A stretch of 64,000 nucleotides of DNA from Pseudomonas sp. P8_229 (GTDB lineage Bacteria > Pseudomonadota > Gammaproteobacteria > Pseudomonadales > Pseudomonadaceae): contig NZ_CP125378.1 of the NCBI RefSeq assembly GCF_034008635.1, forward strand, positions 3,283,501 to 3,347,500, read 5' to 3'. The notes under the pieces were generated by a model. It made no database searches. It was not told the origin of the DNA and saw only the letters and a list, made by a program, of their open reading frames with translations. Positions 9,064-17,026 of this stretch are shown one piece after another. The translations under genes and the position numbers were made by a program. Position 1 is the first letter of the stretch, and every line of letters starts with the position of its first letter.

Positions 9064-10350
9064 ATGTTGAACAAGCGTATCAGTCTGATCGCACTGGGGA
9101 TGTTGAGTGCCACACAGGCCATGGCTGACGGCCAGGCCGAATCCAAGGGTTTTGTAGAAGACAGCAGCCTCAAAGTGCTGCTGCGCAATGCCTACATCAA
9201 TCGTGATTACAAAGACGGCAACAAAGACAAATCCGAGTGGGGCCAAGCCGCCATCGGTACGTTCTCGTCCGGCTTCACCCAAGGCACCATCGGTGTGGGT
9301 GTGGATGCATTCGGTCTGTACGCGTTGAACCTGGAGCGCAGCGAAGATCGCAGCGGCGCACAAGGTATCGACTTCTTCAAGAAGGGCGACAGCGGCCACC
9401 CGGCCAACGACCTGTCCAAGGGTGGCGCGGCGGTCAAATTCCGCCTGTCCAACACCGTGCTGACCTACGGTGACCAGATGCCGGCCCTGCCGGTGCTGAA
9501 CTACGACAACTCGCGTCTGCTGCCGGAAAGCTACACCGGTACCTTGATCACTTCCAAAGAGATCAAAGGCCTGCAACTGGACGCCGGTCGGTTCACTGCC
9601 GAATCGCGCAAGAGCGCTGAAGGCCGTGACAGCGGTGGTCTGAAGGCAATCAACGTATTGGGCGGTAGCTACCAGTTCACCGAACAGTTCAAGGCGGCGC
9701 TGTACGCTTCCGACGTTGAAGACGTGTTGAAGAAGCAATACGTGAACGCCAACTACGTATTCCCGATCGACAAGGATCAGTCCCTGACCCTGGACTTCAA
9801 CGGCTATCGCACCAAGCTCGACGACTCCTATGTTCGTCAGAGCGGCGCTACCGGTGACGACAACAAGATCTGGAGCCTGGCAGCGACTTTCGTCACCGGC
9901 CCGCACTCGTTCACCGTGGCGCATCAGCGCTCCACCGGCGACAGCAACCTGGGCTACGCCTACGGTGGCTATCAGAAGGATCAAGGTCGCGTTGGTGACG
10001 GTGGCAACACTATCTACCTGGCCAACTCCTACTGGTCGGACTTCAACGCTGAAGACGAGCGCAGCTGGCAGTTGGGTTACGGCCTGGACTTCGGCGCATT
10101 CGGCGTACCGGGTCTGAGCTACAACGTCGCTTACGTGCGTGGCGACAATATCACCACCGCAACCACCACCGGTGGCACCGAGCGTGAAATCTTCAACCAG
10201 GTCAAATACGTCGTGCAAAGTGGCCCGGCCAAAGACCTGAGCGTGAAACTGCGCAGCTCGATCCTGCGTGTGTCGCAGAAATCCGCCGACTACAACAGCA
10301 GCGGCAACGAACTGCGTGTGTTCGTGGACTACCCGATCAACATCTTCTGA
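9064..10350 (+). CDS. OprD-family outer-membrane porin
   Basis: A 428-residue porin of the OprD/OprE family, which forms 18-strand substrate-specific channels for amino acids, peptides or aromatic acids. It has a clear signal peptide (ML NKRISLIALGMLSATQAMA), the family's first mature segment FVEDSSLKVLLRNAYINRDY, many alternating beta strands, and an aromatic C-terminal residue (YPINIF). A ribosome-binding AAGGAAAA lies just upstream. It is flanked by a hairpin on the left and a terminator on the right, so it is monocistronic. I do not give a specific symbol because OprD paralogues differ mainly in loop regions that I cannot place by eye. Confidence 0.93.
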   Translation: MLNKRISLIALGMLSATQAMADGQAESKGFVEDSSLKVLLRNAYINRDYKDGNKDKSEWGQAAIGTFSSGFTQGTIGVGVDAFGLYALNLERSEDRSGAQGIDFFKKGDSGHPANDLSKGGAAVKFRLSNTVLTYGDQMPALPVLNYDNSRLLPESYTGTLITSKEIKGLQLDAGRFTAESRKSAEGRDSGGLKAINVLGGSYQFTEQFKAALYASDVEDVLKKQYVNANYVFPIDKDQSLTLDFNGYRTKLDDSYVRQSGATGDDNKIWSLAATFVTGPHSFTVAHQRSTGDSNLGYAYGGYQKDQGRVGDGGNTIYLANSYWSDFNAEDERSWQLGYGLDFGAFGVPGLSYNVAYVRGDNITTATTTGGTEREIFNQVKYVVQSGPAKDLSVKLRSSILRVSQKSADYNSSGNELRVFVDYPINIF

Positions 10351-10375
10351 TGATCGTTCAGGTCTAGACACCTGA

Positions 10376-10406
10376 GAAAACCCCGACTCGCTCGGGGTTT
10401 TTTTTC
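10376..10406 (+). terminator. Rho-independent terminator after porin gene
   Basis: AAAACCCCGA and TCGGGGTTTT form a 10-bp stem with a 5-nt loop, followed by eight T residues. Confidence 0.9.
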
Positions 10407-10580
10407 GACGCTTTTTACGCAAAAACCGTAAAAAACCGGTGTTTTTGTCACTTAAAGGTTGTTTTCAAGCACCTTCAAGTACCGTTTCAAGCAGGGCTTT
10501 AAATGCCTGAAATTCTTTCTCATGGACGCAAATTCTCCACCTAATAGATTAGGCCGCTCAACGCAGCGGAGAATTTGGTA

Positions 10581-11327
10581 ATGATCGTTTTGAACAGAGA
10601 AGTGGGCGAATCGCTACGGCGGGACAAGTATGTCAACGTCCAGGGTGGTGACTTCAATCTCTACGGTCATTTTGCCGACTTCGTCAGACTGACCAAAAGT
10701 TGGGAAAACATGGAGCCAGACAGTTACTACGGTCAGGCCGAAGCCGGCATGCGTTACCGTCGTTACAGCGACTTTGAGTACAACCCGAAAACCCGTGAAC
10801 TGACGCAACTCGAGCATCGCGCGTACGTGCAGTCGAAAGAGAACAACGCCTACGTGGGCGGCGTTGTGCGGCACTTTCAGGACTTCTCCGATGAAGTGAT
10901 CACTTCGCCGGTGATGCGCAGCCTGATCGACACCGATTTTGAAGTGTACAAAAGCGTGCTGCCGGAAGAGCTGCACGATGAAATCTGGCAGTGCCAGATC
11001 CATCAGATTCGCATCGAGATCAAACCCGGCAAACAATTGGAAATCACTCCGGAAGGGATTCACTGCGACGGCTATCCGTTCAGCGGTGTGCACTTCTGGG
11101 GGCGCAACAACGTCGAAGGTGCGGAAAGCCGTTTGTACGATGTGCACGAGCATCAACTGGCGTCGACCACCTACAAGGAAATCCTCGATACCACCTACTT
11201 CCTTGACCGCGACATGCGCCACTACGTGACCCCGGCGCGCAACACCCACACCCATGCCATGGCCTACCGGCAGATTCTGGCGATTTCCTTCTCGCGGCCC
11301 GGGACCGCTTTCGACATTGTTCGCTAA
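10581..11327 (+). CDS. 2-oxoglutarate/Fe(II)-dependent dioxygenase family protein
   Basis: A 248-residue cytosolic protein of the 2OG-Fe dioxygenase family that includes amino-acid hydroxylases such as L-isoleucine dioxygenase. The metal triad is visible as H161-x-D163 in GIHCDGYPFSGVHFWGR and a C-terminal histidine (H223 or H225 in HTHAMAYRQILAISF); R229 would bind 2-oxoglutarate. RNNVEGAESRLYD is another family block. The ATG at 10581 follows CGGAGAA; a TTG six bases upstream is less likely. It overlaps the GNAT gene and precedes azlC-azlD, an exporter pair for branched-chain amino acids, which suggests the group hydroxylates, acetylates or exports an amino acid derivative. That pathway is inference. 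Confidence 0.85.
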   Translation: MIVLNREVGESLRRDKYVNVQGGDFNLYGHFADFVRLTKSWENMEPDSYYGQAEAGMRYRRYSDFEYNPKTRELTQLEHRAYVQSKENNAYVGGVVRHFQDFSDEVITSPVMRSLIDTDFEVYKSVLPEELHDEIWQCQIHQIRIEIKPGKQLEITPEGIHCDGYPFSGVHFWGRNNVEGAESRLYDVHEHQLASTTYKEILDTTYFLDRDMRHYVTPARNTHTHAMAYRQILAISFSRPGTAFDIVR

Positions 11328-11784
11328 TCAGATCACCCCAATCGATGGCGTCGAGTGCTCGACGCCGGTGGTGCTGCGACGCGCCACCGCCAAGGACGCG
11401 CAGCGCATGGAGCGTTTCTTCCGCCAGTTCGACGAAGTGTCGTTCTGCGAGTGGCAGGACGCCAAATGCCTGCGCGGTGTATTGATCCAGAAAACCACCA
11501 CGGCCTATCTGGCCTTCGACGTGGAAGGCGAAATCGTCGGTGCCGTACTTGGCGGCATGCTCGGCAGTCGCGGCACCATCAACCACCTCGCGGTCAGCCG
11601 GCGCTACCGCAGCCAGGGCGTCGGCCAGCGGCTGGTGGAAGCGGCGTCGTCCGACATGAAACGGGTCGGTGTATTACGGATGTTTCTGTTCGTCGACGAT
11701 GCTAACCTCGCGGGCAAGCGATTCTGGACTGCCCAGGGTTTTTGCGAACCCCACGGCGAGCGGACATTTGAGAGGGATCTATGA
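11317..11784 (+). CDS. GNAT-family N-acetyltransferase
   Basis: About 155 residues with the GNAT core: a beta4 strand (AYLAFDVEGEIVGAVLGG), INHLAVSRRYRSQGVGQRLV as the acetyl-CoA pyrophosphate loop (R/Q-x-x-G-x-G/A form), and a C-terminal FWTAQGFCEPHGE. No good ATG exists in the right place. A TTG at 11317 overlaps the end of the dioxygenase gene by 11 bp and would give translational coupling, so I use it, but a GTG near 11368 is possible. It overlaps azlC by 4 bp. Substrate unknown; context suggests an amino acid or amine. Confidence 0.78.
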   Translation: MFANQITPIDGVECSTPVVLRRATAKDAQRMERFFRQFDEVSFCEWQDAKCLRGVLIQKTTTAYLAFDVEGEIVGAVLGGMLGSRGTINHLAVSRRYRSQGVGQRLVEAASSDMKRVGVLRMFLFVDDANLAGKRFWTAQGFCEPHGERTFERDL

Positions 11785-12497
11785 ATGAAACGTCCGGCAA
11801 TGCGCCGCTGATGGCTGCCCATCAGCCATCGCGCACGTTTGCCGAAGCCAGCCCGGTGGTGGCCGGTTATTTCACGGTGTCATTCGTGTTCGGGCTGATG
11901 GCGGTCAACGCCGGGCTGCCGATGTGGCTGCCGGTGGCGATGTGCTTGTTCGTCTACGCCGGCGCTTCGCAATTCGCCGCGCTGGCGCTGATCTCCAGCG
12001 GTGCTTCGCTGACCACCATCGTGCTGACCACGTTCCTGATCAATGCGCGGCACATGCTGATGTCGGTTTACATGGCCAAGGCCCTGCGTGCACTGGGGCT
12101 GAGCCGCATGGAGCGCTGGGCTTACGCTGGTGGCCTGACCGATGAGTCCTTTGCGTTTCACAGCGTCAAACTCGGCACCGGCGCGCCGGTCAATATCCGT
12201 TACCTGATCGGCTTCAACCTGTTCTGCCACACCTCCTGGGTGCTGGGCGGATTGCTGGGCGCGGTGTGTGCGCAATACGCTTCGCACCTGATCAAATATC
12301 AGCTCGACTACGCACTGACCGCGATGATGCTCTATGTGCTGGTGTCGCTGTGCAACACCCGCAACAAACTCATCGCCGCAGCGGCTGCCGTCGCCTGCAT
12401 GGGCGTGCTGAGCCTGGTCGGCACTTCGCCGTTCAACGTATTCATCGCCACGTTTGTGGGCTGCGGAGTGGGTGTATGCCTGACCAAACGTTCCTGA
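11781..12497 (+). CDS. azlC: AzlC-family amino acid permease subunit
   Basis: A 238-residue integral membrane protein of the AzlC family, the large subunit of the two-part AzlCD exporter for branched-chain amino acids and related compounds. Typical features are GYFTVSFVFGLMAVNAGLP, the conserved FVYAGASQFAAL segment, the INARHMLM motif, and YAGGLTDESFA. About seven hydrophobic segments can be counted. It overlaps the upstream GNAT gene by 4 bp and the downstream azlD by 22 bp, so the four genes from 10581 are one operon. Confidence 0.93.
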   Translation: MNETSGNAPLMAAHQPSRTFAEASPVVAGYFTVSFVFGLMAVNAGLPMWLPVAMCLFVYAGASQFAALALISSGASLTTIVLTTFLINARHMLMSVYMAKALRALGLSRMERWAYAGGLTDESFAFHSVKLGTGAPVNIRYLIGFNLFCHTSWVLGGLLGAVCAQYASHLIKYQLDYALTAMMLYVLVSLCNTRNKLIAAAAAVACMGVLSLVGTSPFNVFIATFVGCGVGVCLTKRS

Positions 12498-12793
12498 TCC
12501 TGGTAGTCGCGCTGATGATGGCCGTGACCTTCCTGCCACGCGCGCTGCCATTGCAAGTCAACACCGAGCACTGGCCGCCATTCGTTGCGCGGGCGCTGGA
12601 ATACCTGCCGGTGGCGATCGTCGCTGCGATCAGCCTGACTCCCTTGTTGATCAAGGATCAGCACCTACAGCTCGACCGCCCGGAATTTTATGCAGCCATT
12701 CCGACGTTGTTATGTGCGTACTTCAGCAAAAACCTCTTTCTCAGTGTGGCGGTTGGGACGGCTGCGTACATTGCGCTCGGCTCGTTCATGTAG
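12476..12793 (+). CDS. azlD: AzlD-family small permease subunit
   Basis: A 105-residue protein with three to four hydrophobic segments, matching AzlD, the small partner of AzlC. The family block TFLPRALPLQV and the later YFSKNLFLSVAVG segment are present. It starts inside the end of azlC (22-bp overlap), consistent with coupled translation. Its last 84 bp overlap the end of the convergent LysR gene (12710-13636), so the two mRNAs would be antisense to each other at their 3' ends. Confidence 0.92.
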   Translation: MPDQTFLILVVALMMAVTFLPRALPLQVNTEHWPPFVARALEYLPVAIVAAISLTPLLIKDQHLQLDRPEFYAAIPTLLCAYFSKNLFLSVAVGTAAYIALGSFM

Positions 12794-13636
12794 CGGCAGA
12801 TCGACCACGTCGTTCAAGGCCTTGCCTGACAGGTTCGGGTTGTTCACCGCCAGGCGCACTTCGAGGAAGTCCTCGAAACCGGGGAAAATCGTCAGGCCGT
12901 TCTTCTGCGCGGCCTCGCGGGAAACCATGCCGACCGCGTCCATCTGGGTGATCAACGACAGCGTCAGGGTTTCGCTGCAGGAATAGACCATGCGCTGACC
13001 GTTCTCGTGATTGCCCAGGCCGGCGTCGAGAAAACGCAGGAAGCTGTGGGAATACGGACAATCTTCCGCGGGACGCACCTGAAACTTGTTGCCCAGCAAC
13101 GTCAGCGGATCGTTTTCCTGCCCGCAATGGGCACCGACCACCTGCACCTGCACATCCGGCAGGACGATACTCGGCAAGCCCGGACGCTGCGGGCCGATCA
13201 GCACCGCAAGGTCAAAGTCTTCATTCTTCAGCTTGCTGAGGTTTTCCATCGACTCGGCGTAGCTGAATTCCATCTGGTAATCGGGAAACACCTCGATCAG
13301 GCGTCCGATCATTCGCCGGTTGAAGTCAGACGACAACGTGTTGTTCAACGCGACCTTCAATGTGCGCTGGCCCGGCACCTTGAGCGCCTCGACCTTTTCT
13401 TCCATCTGTCGCGTGGCAATCAGCACTTTGTCCATGTAGGGCGTGAGCTCCGTGCCTTGCGGCGTAAGCGTCAGACCTTTGTTGGAACGACGAAACAAGC
13501 GGAAACCGAACTGCTCTTCGACCTTGTTCAACTGCGCGGCCAGGGCCTGCACAGTCAGGCACGAATGCTCGGCTGCGGCCGACAACGAGCCGGTCTGCAC
13601 GATGCGCATCAGGTTGCGTAAGGTTCTGCTATCCAT
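12710..13636 (-). CDS. LysR-family transcriptional regulator
   Basis: A 308-residue LysR-type regulator. The N-terminal winged helix-turn-helix is clear (RTLRNLMRIVQTGSLSAAA, then LAAQLNKVEEQFGFRLFRRS), followed by an effector-binding domain of about 200 residues with two Rossmann-like lobes. It reads toward the azlD end and overlaps it by 84 bp. Neighbour logic would make the dioxygenase-azlCD operon a possible target, but it is convergent rather than divergent, so that is weak. Downstream of its start, 13637-13969 separates it from the toxin-antitoxin operon. Confidence 0.92.
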   Translation of the reverse strand: MDSRTLRNLMRIVQTGSLSAAAEHSCLTVQALAAQLNKVEEQFGFRLFRRSNKGLTLTPQGTELTPYMDKVLIATRQMEEKVEALKVPGQRTLKVALNNTLSSDFNRRMIGRLIEVFPDYQMEFSYAESMENLSKLKNEDFDLAVLIGPQRPGLPSIVLPDVQVQVVGAHCGQENDPLTLLGNKFQVRPAEDCPYSHSFLRFLDAGLGNHENGQRMVYSCSETLTLSLITQMDAVGMVSREAAQKNGLTIFPGFEDFLEVRLAVNNPNLSGKALNDVVDLPLHERAERNVRSRPNRHTEKEVFAEVRT

Positions 13637-13969
13637 GGGTAATGCCCTCTGAAGTGGGCTGGGTATTGTTGTTTACGAGACTGCCGATCCGGCGTCATAT
13701 GCCGGGTATATTCCAGCACCTGAGCATAGTTGTCGCGGGTTTAGTAGCGAATTGATGCCCCTGCCGATGGCTGGAAGCTGACACAGGATCGGGATTTTTG
13801 ATGACGTGGGGGTGATGAAGGTCAAAAAATGCTGACTTGGAATAACAATTCGTGGCTTTTTCCGGGACCTTATCTGAGAAAGGAATTGATTCATTTGCGG
13901 ATTAATAGATAACAAACATCCGTATCTGTACTAGGCTTGAAAGCATGTCACTCAGCAATGGAGGCGGCC
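13637..13969. other. Non-coding spacer between LysR and Xre-RES operons
   Basis: This 333-bp stretch is more AT-rich than its surroundings on the right half (about 13790-13935) and must hold two divergent promoters. I see no RNA gene, repeat or strong operator palindrome in it. Confidence 0.6.
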
Positions 13970-14380
13970 GTGCCTACCTCATCCCCAGCGCCCACCCCGC
14001 GTGAACAACTCGACGTCCCGGAAGCCGGGCGCGTTGCGTTGAAGTTCTTCTTCAACCTCATGGAGCGCTGGGGCTGCAACGCCGAGCAGCAGCGCACGCT
14101 GCTGGGTGGCGTCGGCAACACCACGTTCTACAAGTACAAACACCTGCCGCCGAACATTCGCCTGCCGCATGACACCCTGGAGCGCATCTCGTACCTGATG
14201 GGTATTCACAAGGCGTTGAGCATCATCTTCAGCAACAGCCGCGAGCGCGCCTACACGTGGGTCAGCAGTCCAAACACGGCTGCACCATTCAATGGCCGAA
14301 CGGCGCTGGATTACATGCTGGCGGGGAGGGTGGTCGACATTGCCGACGTGCGCCGCTACCTCGACGGGGTGCGCGGTTGA
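13970..14380 (+). CDS. MbcA/ParS/Xre-type antitoxin
   Basis: A 136-residue antitoxin of the Xre-MbcA-ParS class that neutralises RES toxins and represses its own operon. The helix-turn-helix region (VALKFFFNLMERWGCN, then TLLGGVGNTTFYKYKHLPP) is followed by a C-terminal toxin-binding domain ending GRTALDYMLAGRVVDIADVRRYLDG. I choose the GTG at 13970 because GGAGG lies 5 bp upstream; an ATG at 13958 (four residues longer) and a TTG at 13937 are in frame alternatives. Its stop overlaps the toxin start (TTGA), which fits coupled translation of the pair. Confidence 0.88.
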   Translation: MPTSSPAPTPREQLDVPEAGRVALKFFFNLMERWGCNAEQQRTLLGGVGNTTFYKYKHLPPNIRLPHDTLERISYLMGIHKALSIIFSNSRERAYTWVSSPNTAAPFNGRTALDYMLAGRVVDIADVRRYLDGVRG

Positions 14381-15057
14381 GGGCCCCGTCGCTGGCCGAG
14401 CCGCAATGGCCCAAGGCCTACCGGATCGTCAACAGCAGCTTCCCGCCGATTGCGCTGTTCGAAGACGTGCTCGACCCCGAAGACCTGGAAATCGCCTACG
14501 CCCTGGAAGCGCTGACCAATGATCGCCTGATCGAGCAGGCCGGCGTCCTCGCCCGCGTGCGCCCTGAAGACCGTCTCTCTGGCCCCGGTTCCACCCCGGT
14601 GATGGCGGCGTTTACCCACATCGGCAAAAGCAGCCGCTTCACCGATGGCACCTTCGGCGTCTACTACGCCGCCAGCAGCCAGGCCGCGGCCATCGCCGAA
14701 ACTTGCTATCACCAGGAACGTTTCCTCGCGGCCACCCACGAAGCGGATCTTGAGCTGACCATGCGGACTTACGTCAATCGCGTGGTTAAACCGCTGCACG
14801 ATGTTCGTGATGGTTTTGCACATTTGCATCAACCCGATCCGGAAGCTTATGGCCCGTCACAGGCGTTTGCCCGACAGCTGCGCGAGTCTGAATCGTGGGG
14901 ACTGCTCTACAACAGCGTCCGCCTGCCGGGTCATGAATGTGTTGCCGCGTTCCGCCCGCCGGCGGTGTCGATTCCGAAGCAGGGCAAGCATTTGCGTTAT
15001 GTGTGGAGTGCGAGTCAGAGAAGGATTTCGTTTGTGTTTGAGATTAGTCAGGTTTGA
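14377..15057 (+). CDS. RES-domain toxin (NAD+ degrading)
   Basis: A 226-residue RES toxin. Family members are NAD+ glycohydrolase/phosphorylases that arrest growth. The conserved arginine in KAYRIVNSS, glutamate in ETCYHQER, and serine in the later NSVRLPGHEC region give the R-E-S signature; FGVYYAASSQAAAIAE is also typical. The start is the TTG at 14377, overlapping the antitoxin stop; this rare start may keep toxin synthesis below that of antitoxin. The pair looks chromosomal since it lies 330 bp outside the element boundary. Confidence 0.9.
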   Translation: MRAPSLAEPQWPKAYRIVNSSFPPIALFEDVLDPEDLEIAYALEALTNDRLIEQAGVLARVRPEDRLSGPGSTPVMAAFTHIGKSSRFTDGTFGVYYAASSQAAAIAETCYHQERFLAATHEADLELTMRTYVNRVVKPLHDVRDGFAHLHQPDPEAYGPSQAFARQLRESESWGLLYNSVRLPGHECVAAFRPPAVSIPKQGKHLRYVWSASQRRISFVFEISQV

Positions 15058-15133
15058 AGCGCGAGGCGGCATACGTGTCATTTTCGACAACCTGTGCAGC
15101 CGTTCTTAAGCAACTGAAGGATGAAAGTCAGCG

Positions 15134-15277
15134 ATGCTCAATGAACTGGAGCAATTCCAGAAGGACTTGCTGGGCTCTGTACGTCAAATGAAGGCCGGAC
15201 AGGCTGCACGTGTCACGGAAGTGCCTCGCTCTGCACCGGCAGAAACAAGAGCCTCGCTGATGAGCCATCCAGATTAA
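15134..15277 (+). pseudogene. Short ORF, possible truncated HigA/NadS-type antitoxin
   Basis: A 47-codon ORF (MLNELEQFQKDLLGSVRQMK, then AGQAARVTEVPRSAPAETRA) resembles the N-terminal third of HigA-like antitoxins, where a segment of the form LL.SV.EMKAG..ARVTE precedes the helix-turn-helix. Here the frame ends at MSHPD before any helix-turn-helix. It is therefore either a decayed antitoxin or an unrelated small gene. It has a moderate ribosome site (GAAGGATGAAAG) and lies immediately left of the element boundary, next to what looks like the arm of an older element. Identification by eye only. Confidence 0.4.
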
Positions 15278-15310
15278 CGACGATTTTTGATTCTCCGGCC
15301 GTGAAAGCCA

Positions 15311-15331
15311 ATGTGGACGTCATGTGGACGT
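15311..15331. repeat. Direct pair ATGTGGACGT, probable arm sites of an older element
   Basis: Two exact copies of ATGTGGACGT start at 15311 and 15322, 11 bp apart. Their position (repeat pair, then hairpin, then tRNA-Thr 3' half) copies the right end of the present element, where AAACGGGGAA is also repeated at 11-bp spacing. Confidence 0.55.
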
Positions 15332-15340
15332 TCCAGAAAC

Positions 15341-15374
15341 AACAAAGCCCCTGCATTTCTGCAGGGGCTTTGTT
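15341..15374 (-). terminator. Perfect hairpin beside the left tRNA-Thr remnant
   Basis: A 15-bp perfect stem (AACAAAGCCCCTGCA and complement) with a 4-nt loop lies just outside the 3' end of the tRNA fragment. On the minus strand it would be the terminator of a tRNA-Thr transcript before the present element was inserted. Confidence 0.75.
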
Positions 15375-15385
15375 TTGTATGGTGC

Positions 15386-15423
15386 GGCACCAGGAGTCGA
15401 ACCCGGGAACTACTGATTACAAG
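15386..15423. repeat. Left attachment repeat (tRNA-Thr 3' half remnant)
   Basis: These 38 bp match 36030-36067 inside the intact tRNA-Thr at 37 of 38 positions. Similarity continues weakly to about 15434 and, with a one-base deletion, out to 15380, the tRNA 3' end. It represents the anticodon-arm to acceptor part of the gene and marks the left boundary of the element. Confidence 0.9.
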
Positions 15424-15550
15424 CCGTTTGCTCTGAGGCTTCGTACCGCTTCATCGAATATCACAAGTTTTGCTCTGTCTAGTGTTTACGTGGTCTGTAG
15501 CCAATTTGGTGTCTTTCTATGTTTCACCTGTTAGCGTACCTTTGCATGAG

Positions 15551-15580
15551 AAACGGGGAACGGATGGGGAAAACGGGGAA
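15551..15580. promoter_or_regulatory. Integrase arm-type repeats, left end
   Basis: AAACGGGGAA occurs at 15551 and 15571, with a weaker GGATGGGGAA between. The same 10-mer is repeated at the right end (35933 and 35944). These are likely integrase arm-binding sites, and since they cover the region just before the int start codon, integrase binding could also repress int. Confidence 0.65.
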
Positions 15581-15583
15581 AGA

Positions 15584-17026
15584 ATGGCTAAGCGTACGCG
15601 AATGACCGAGATGGAAGCCTATGCGGTAAAGACTCGTCAGTCGGAGCCGGTCGGCTCTCGCGGAAAGGGGACTTTGCTGCTCGAGCGTAAAGCTTCCGGA
15701 GCGATTCAGGCCTACTACCGTGAACGCACCTCTGATAGCGACAAGCGTCTGCCTCTCGGGACGCTGGCGAAGAAGCCGCGTGTGGGTACAGACGAGCAAA
15801 GCTTGGATGGCATTCGCGCGCAGGCGATGCGCATTTCAGTTGAGGTCGCAGTTGCGGGTGGTATAGCGAAGTACTTGGAGAGCATATCTGAACAGCAGGC
15901 CGCGGCCGCGGTTAGTCGAGAAGCTGCAGCTGCATTAGAGGAAGCGGACCGGCTGGAGCGTCTACGCCTGGCGGAAATTGAGGCGTCCCGCGGAAGTTTT
16001 CACGATCTGTTTCAAGACTACATTGAGTCGCGTCGGATCAAGGCAACACCAGGCGTCGTGAAGGAGTTAGAGCGTCTTCTCAAGACCAACATGCAGGAGC
16101 CTCACCCGGAGGTGATGAGGATGAAGGCTCGGGATATTAGGGCTGATCATATCCTCACCATCCTCAATCCGATTTGGGAGCGTGGCTCCAAAGTGCAGGC
16201 GGATCGTATGCGTTCGTTCTTGGTTGCGGCATTCAATCATGGGCTCACGGCGGAGAGCGTGGTCGGCCGCTCCAATGCGAAAATTTATAGCCTCGAAATC
16301 AACCCTGCAGCAATGGTAAAGGTCGATAAAGTCTCGGCTCCTGTCGAACGTTCATTGTCTGACACTGAGCTGAAGCGATTTTGGGATACGGTTGAGAGTA
16401 CGGCCGGTATCGGTCCGGTTATGGGGCTGCTATTTAAATTTGTCATTTCGACTGGCGGCCAGCGTATCAAGAATCTGATCGAAACCACTTGGGCTGACTA
16501 TGATCTGGACGCCGGTACGGTGCTATTAATCCACCGCAAGGGAAGAGGAGGTCAGACCATGAGTCGGCCGCACCTGGTTCCGCTATCTGACCGGGCCATT
16601 ACCATCATGCGCCAAGTGCGGGAAATCAATGGTGACCATCCATGGCCTTGGACGACACATGGTAAACAGCCCTTCGTAATTAGTAGTCCTACTCATGCCG
16701 TAGCAGACTGGCTTGATTCCAAGCATTCCCTAATCGATGGTGTGAAGATCCCTGCATTCTCTCCCAGAGACCTGCGCCGGACCTGCACACAGCTTATGCA
16801 AAAGCACGGTGTTGACGATCGGTTGTCGGATCTCCTTCAGGCTCATGGCCAGACAGGTGTTGTATCTCGGCACTATCGAAACAATCCTGAAGCGGCGCTG
16901 CCAGAGAAGCGTCGAGCTATCGAGCTCTTCGACCAAGCATTAGCTAAAGCGTTAGGAGAATCCCAGGGCGTTGGGAATGTACTTTCGATCTCGCGTCGGA
17001 AAAAGAAATCCAACTCAATGTCCTGA
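15584..17026 (+). CDS. int: Tyrosine-type site-specific integrase
   Basis: A 480-residue tyrosine recombinase that would integrate and excise the island at tRNA-Thr. Catalytic candidates are R294 in STGGQRIKNL, R395/R398 in SPRDLRRT (the usual His of the H-x-x-R box is Arg here), H421 in LLQAHGQTG, and the nucleophile Y431 in SRHYRNNPE. The N-terminal part holds a DUF4102-like/arm-binding region and a coiled segment (EAAAALEEADRLERLRLAEI) before the SAM-like core-binding domain. The start at 15584 is preferred over the ATG at 15470 because the longer form would run through the arm repeats and the hydrophobic extension is unlike the family. GGGGAAAG serves as ribosome site. Confidence 0.9.
   Translation: MAKRTRMTEMEAYAVKTRQSEPVGSRGKGTLLLERKASGAIQAYYRERTSDSDKRLPLGTLAKKPRVGTDEQSLDGIRAQAMRISVEVAVAGGIAKYLESISEQQAAAAVSREAAAALEEADRLERLRLAEIEASRGSFHDLFQDYIESRRIKATPGVVKELERLLKTNMQEPHPEVMRMKARDIRADHILTILNPIWERGSKVQADRMRSFLVAAFNHGLTAESVVGRSNAKIYSLEINPAAMVKVDKVSAPVERSLSDTELKRFWDTVESTAGIGPVMGLLFKFVISTGGQRIKNLIETTWADYDLDAGTVLLIHRKGRGGQTMSRPHLVPLSDRAITIMRQVREINGDHPWPWTTHGKQPFVISSPTHAVADWLDSKHSLIDGVKIPAFSPRDLRRTCTQLMQKHGVDDRLSDLLQAHGQTGVVSRHYRNNPEAALPEKRRAIELFDQALAKALGESQGVGNVLSISRRKKKSNSMS

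Noticed and set aside
13970..15057. The Xre-RES toxin-antitoxin pair as island cargo.
   Set aside because: It lies to the left of the only attachment repeat found, so it cannot be assigned to the present island; it might belong to an older one.
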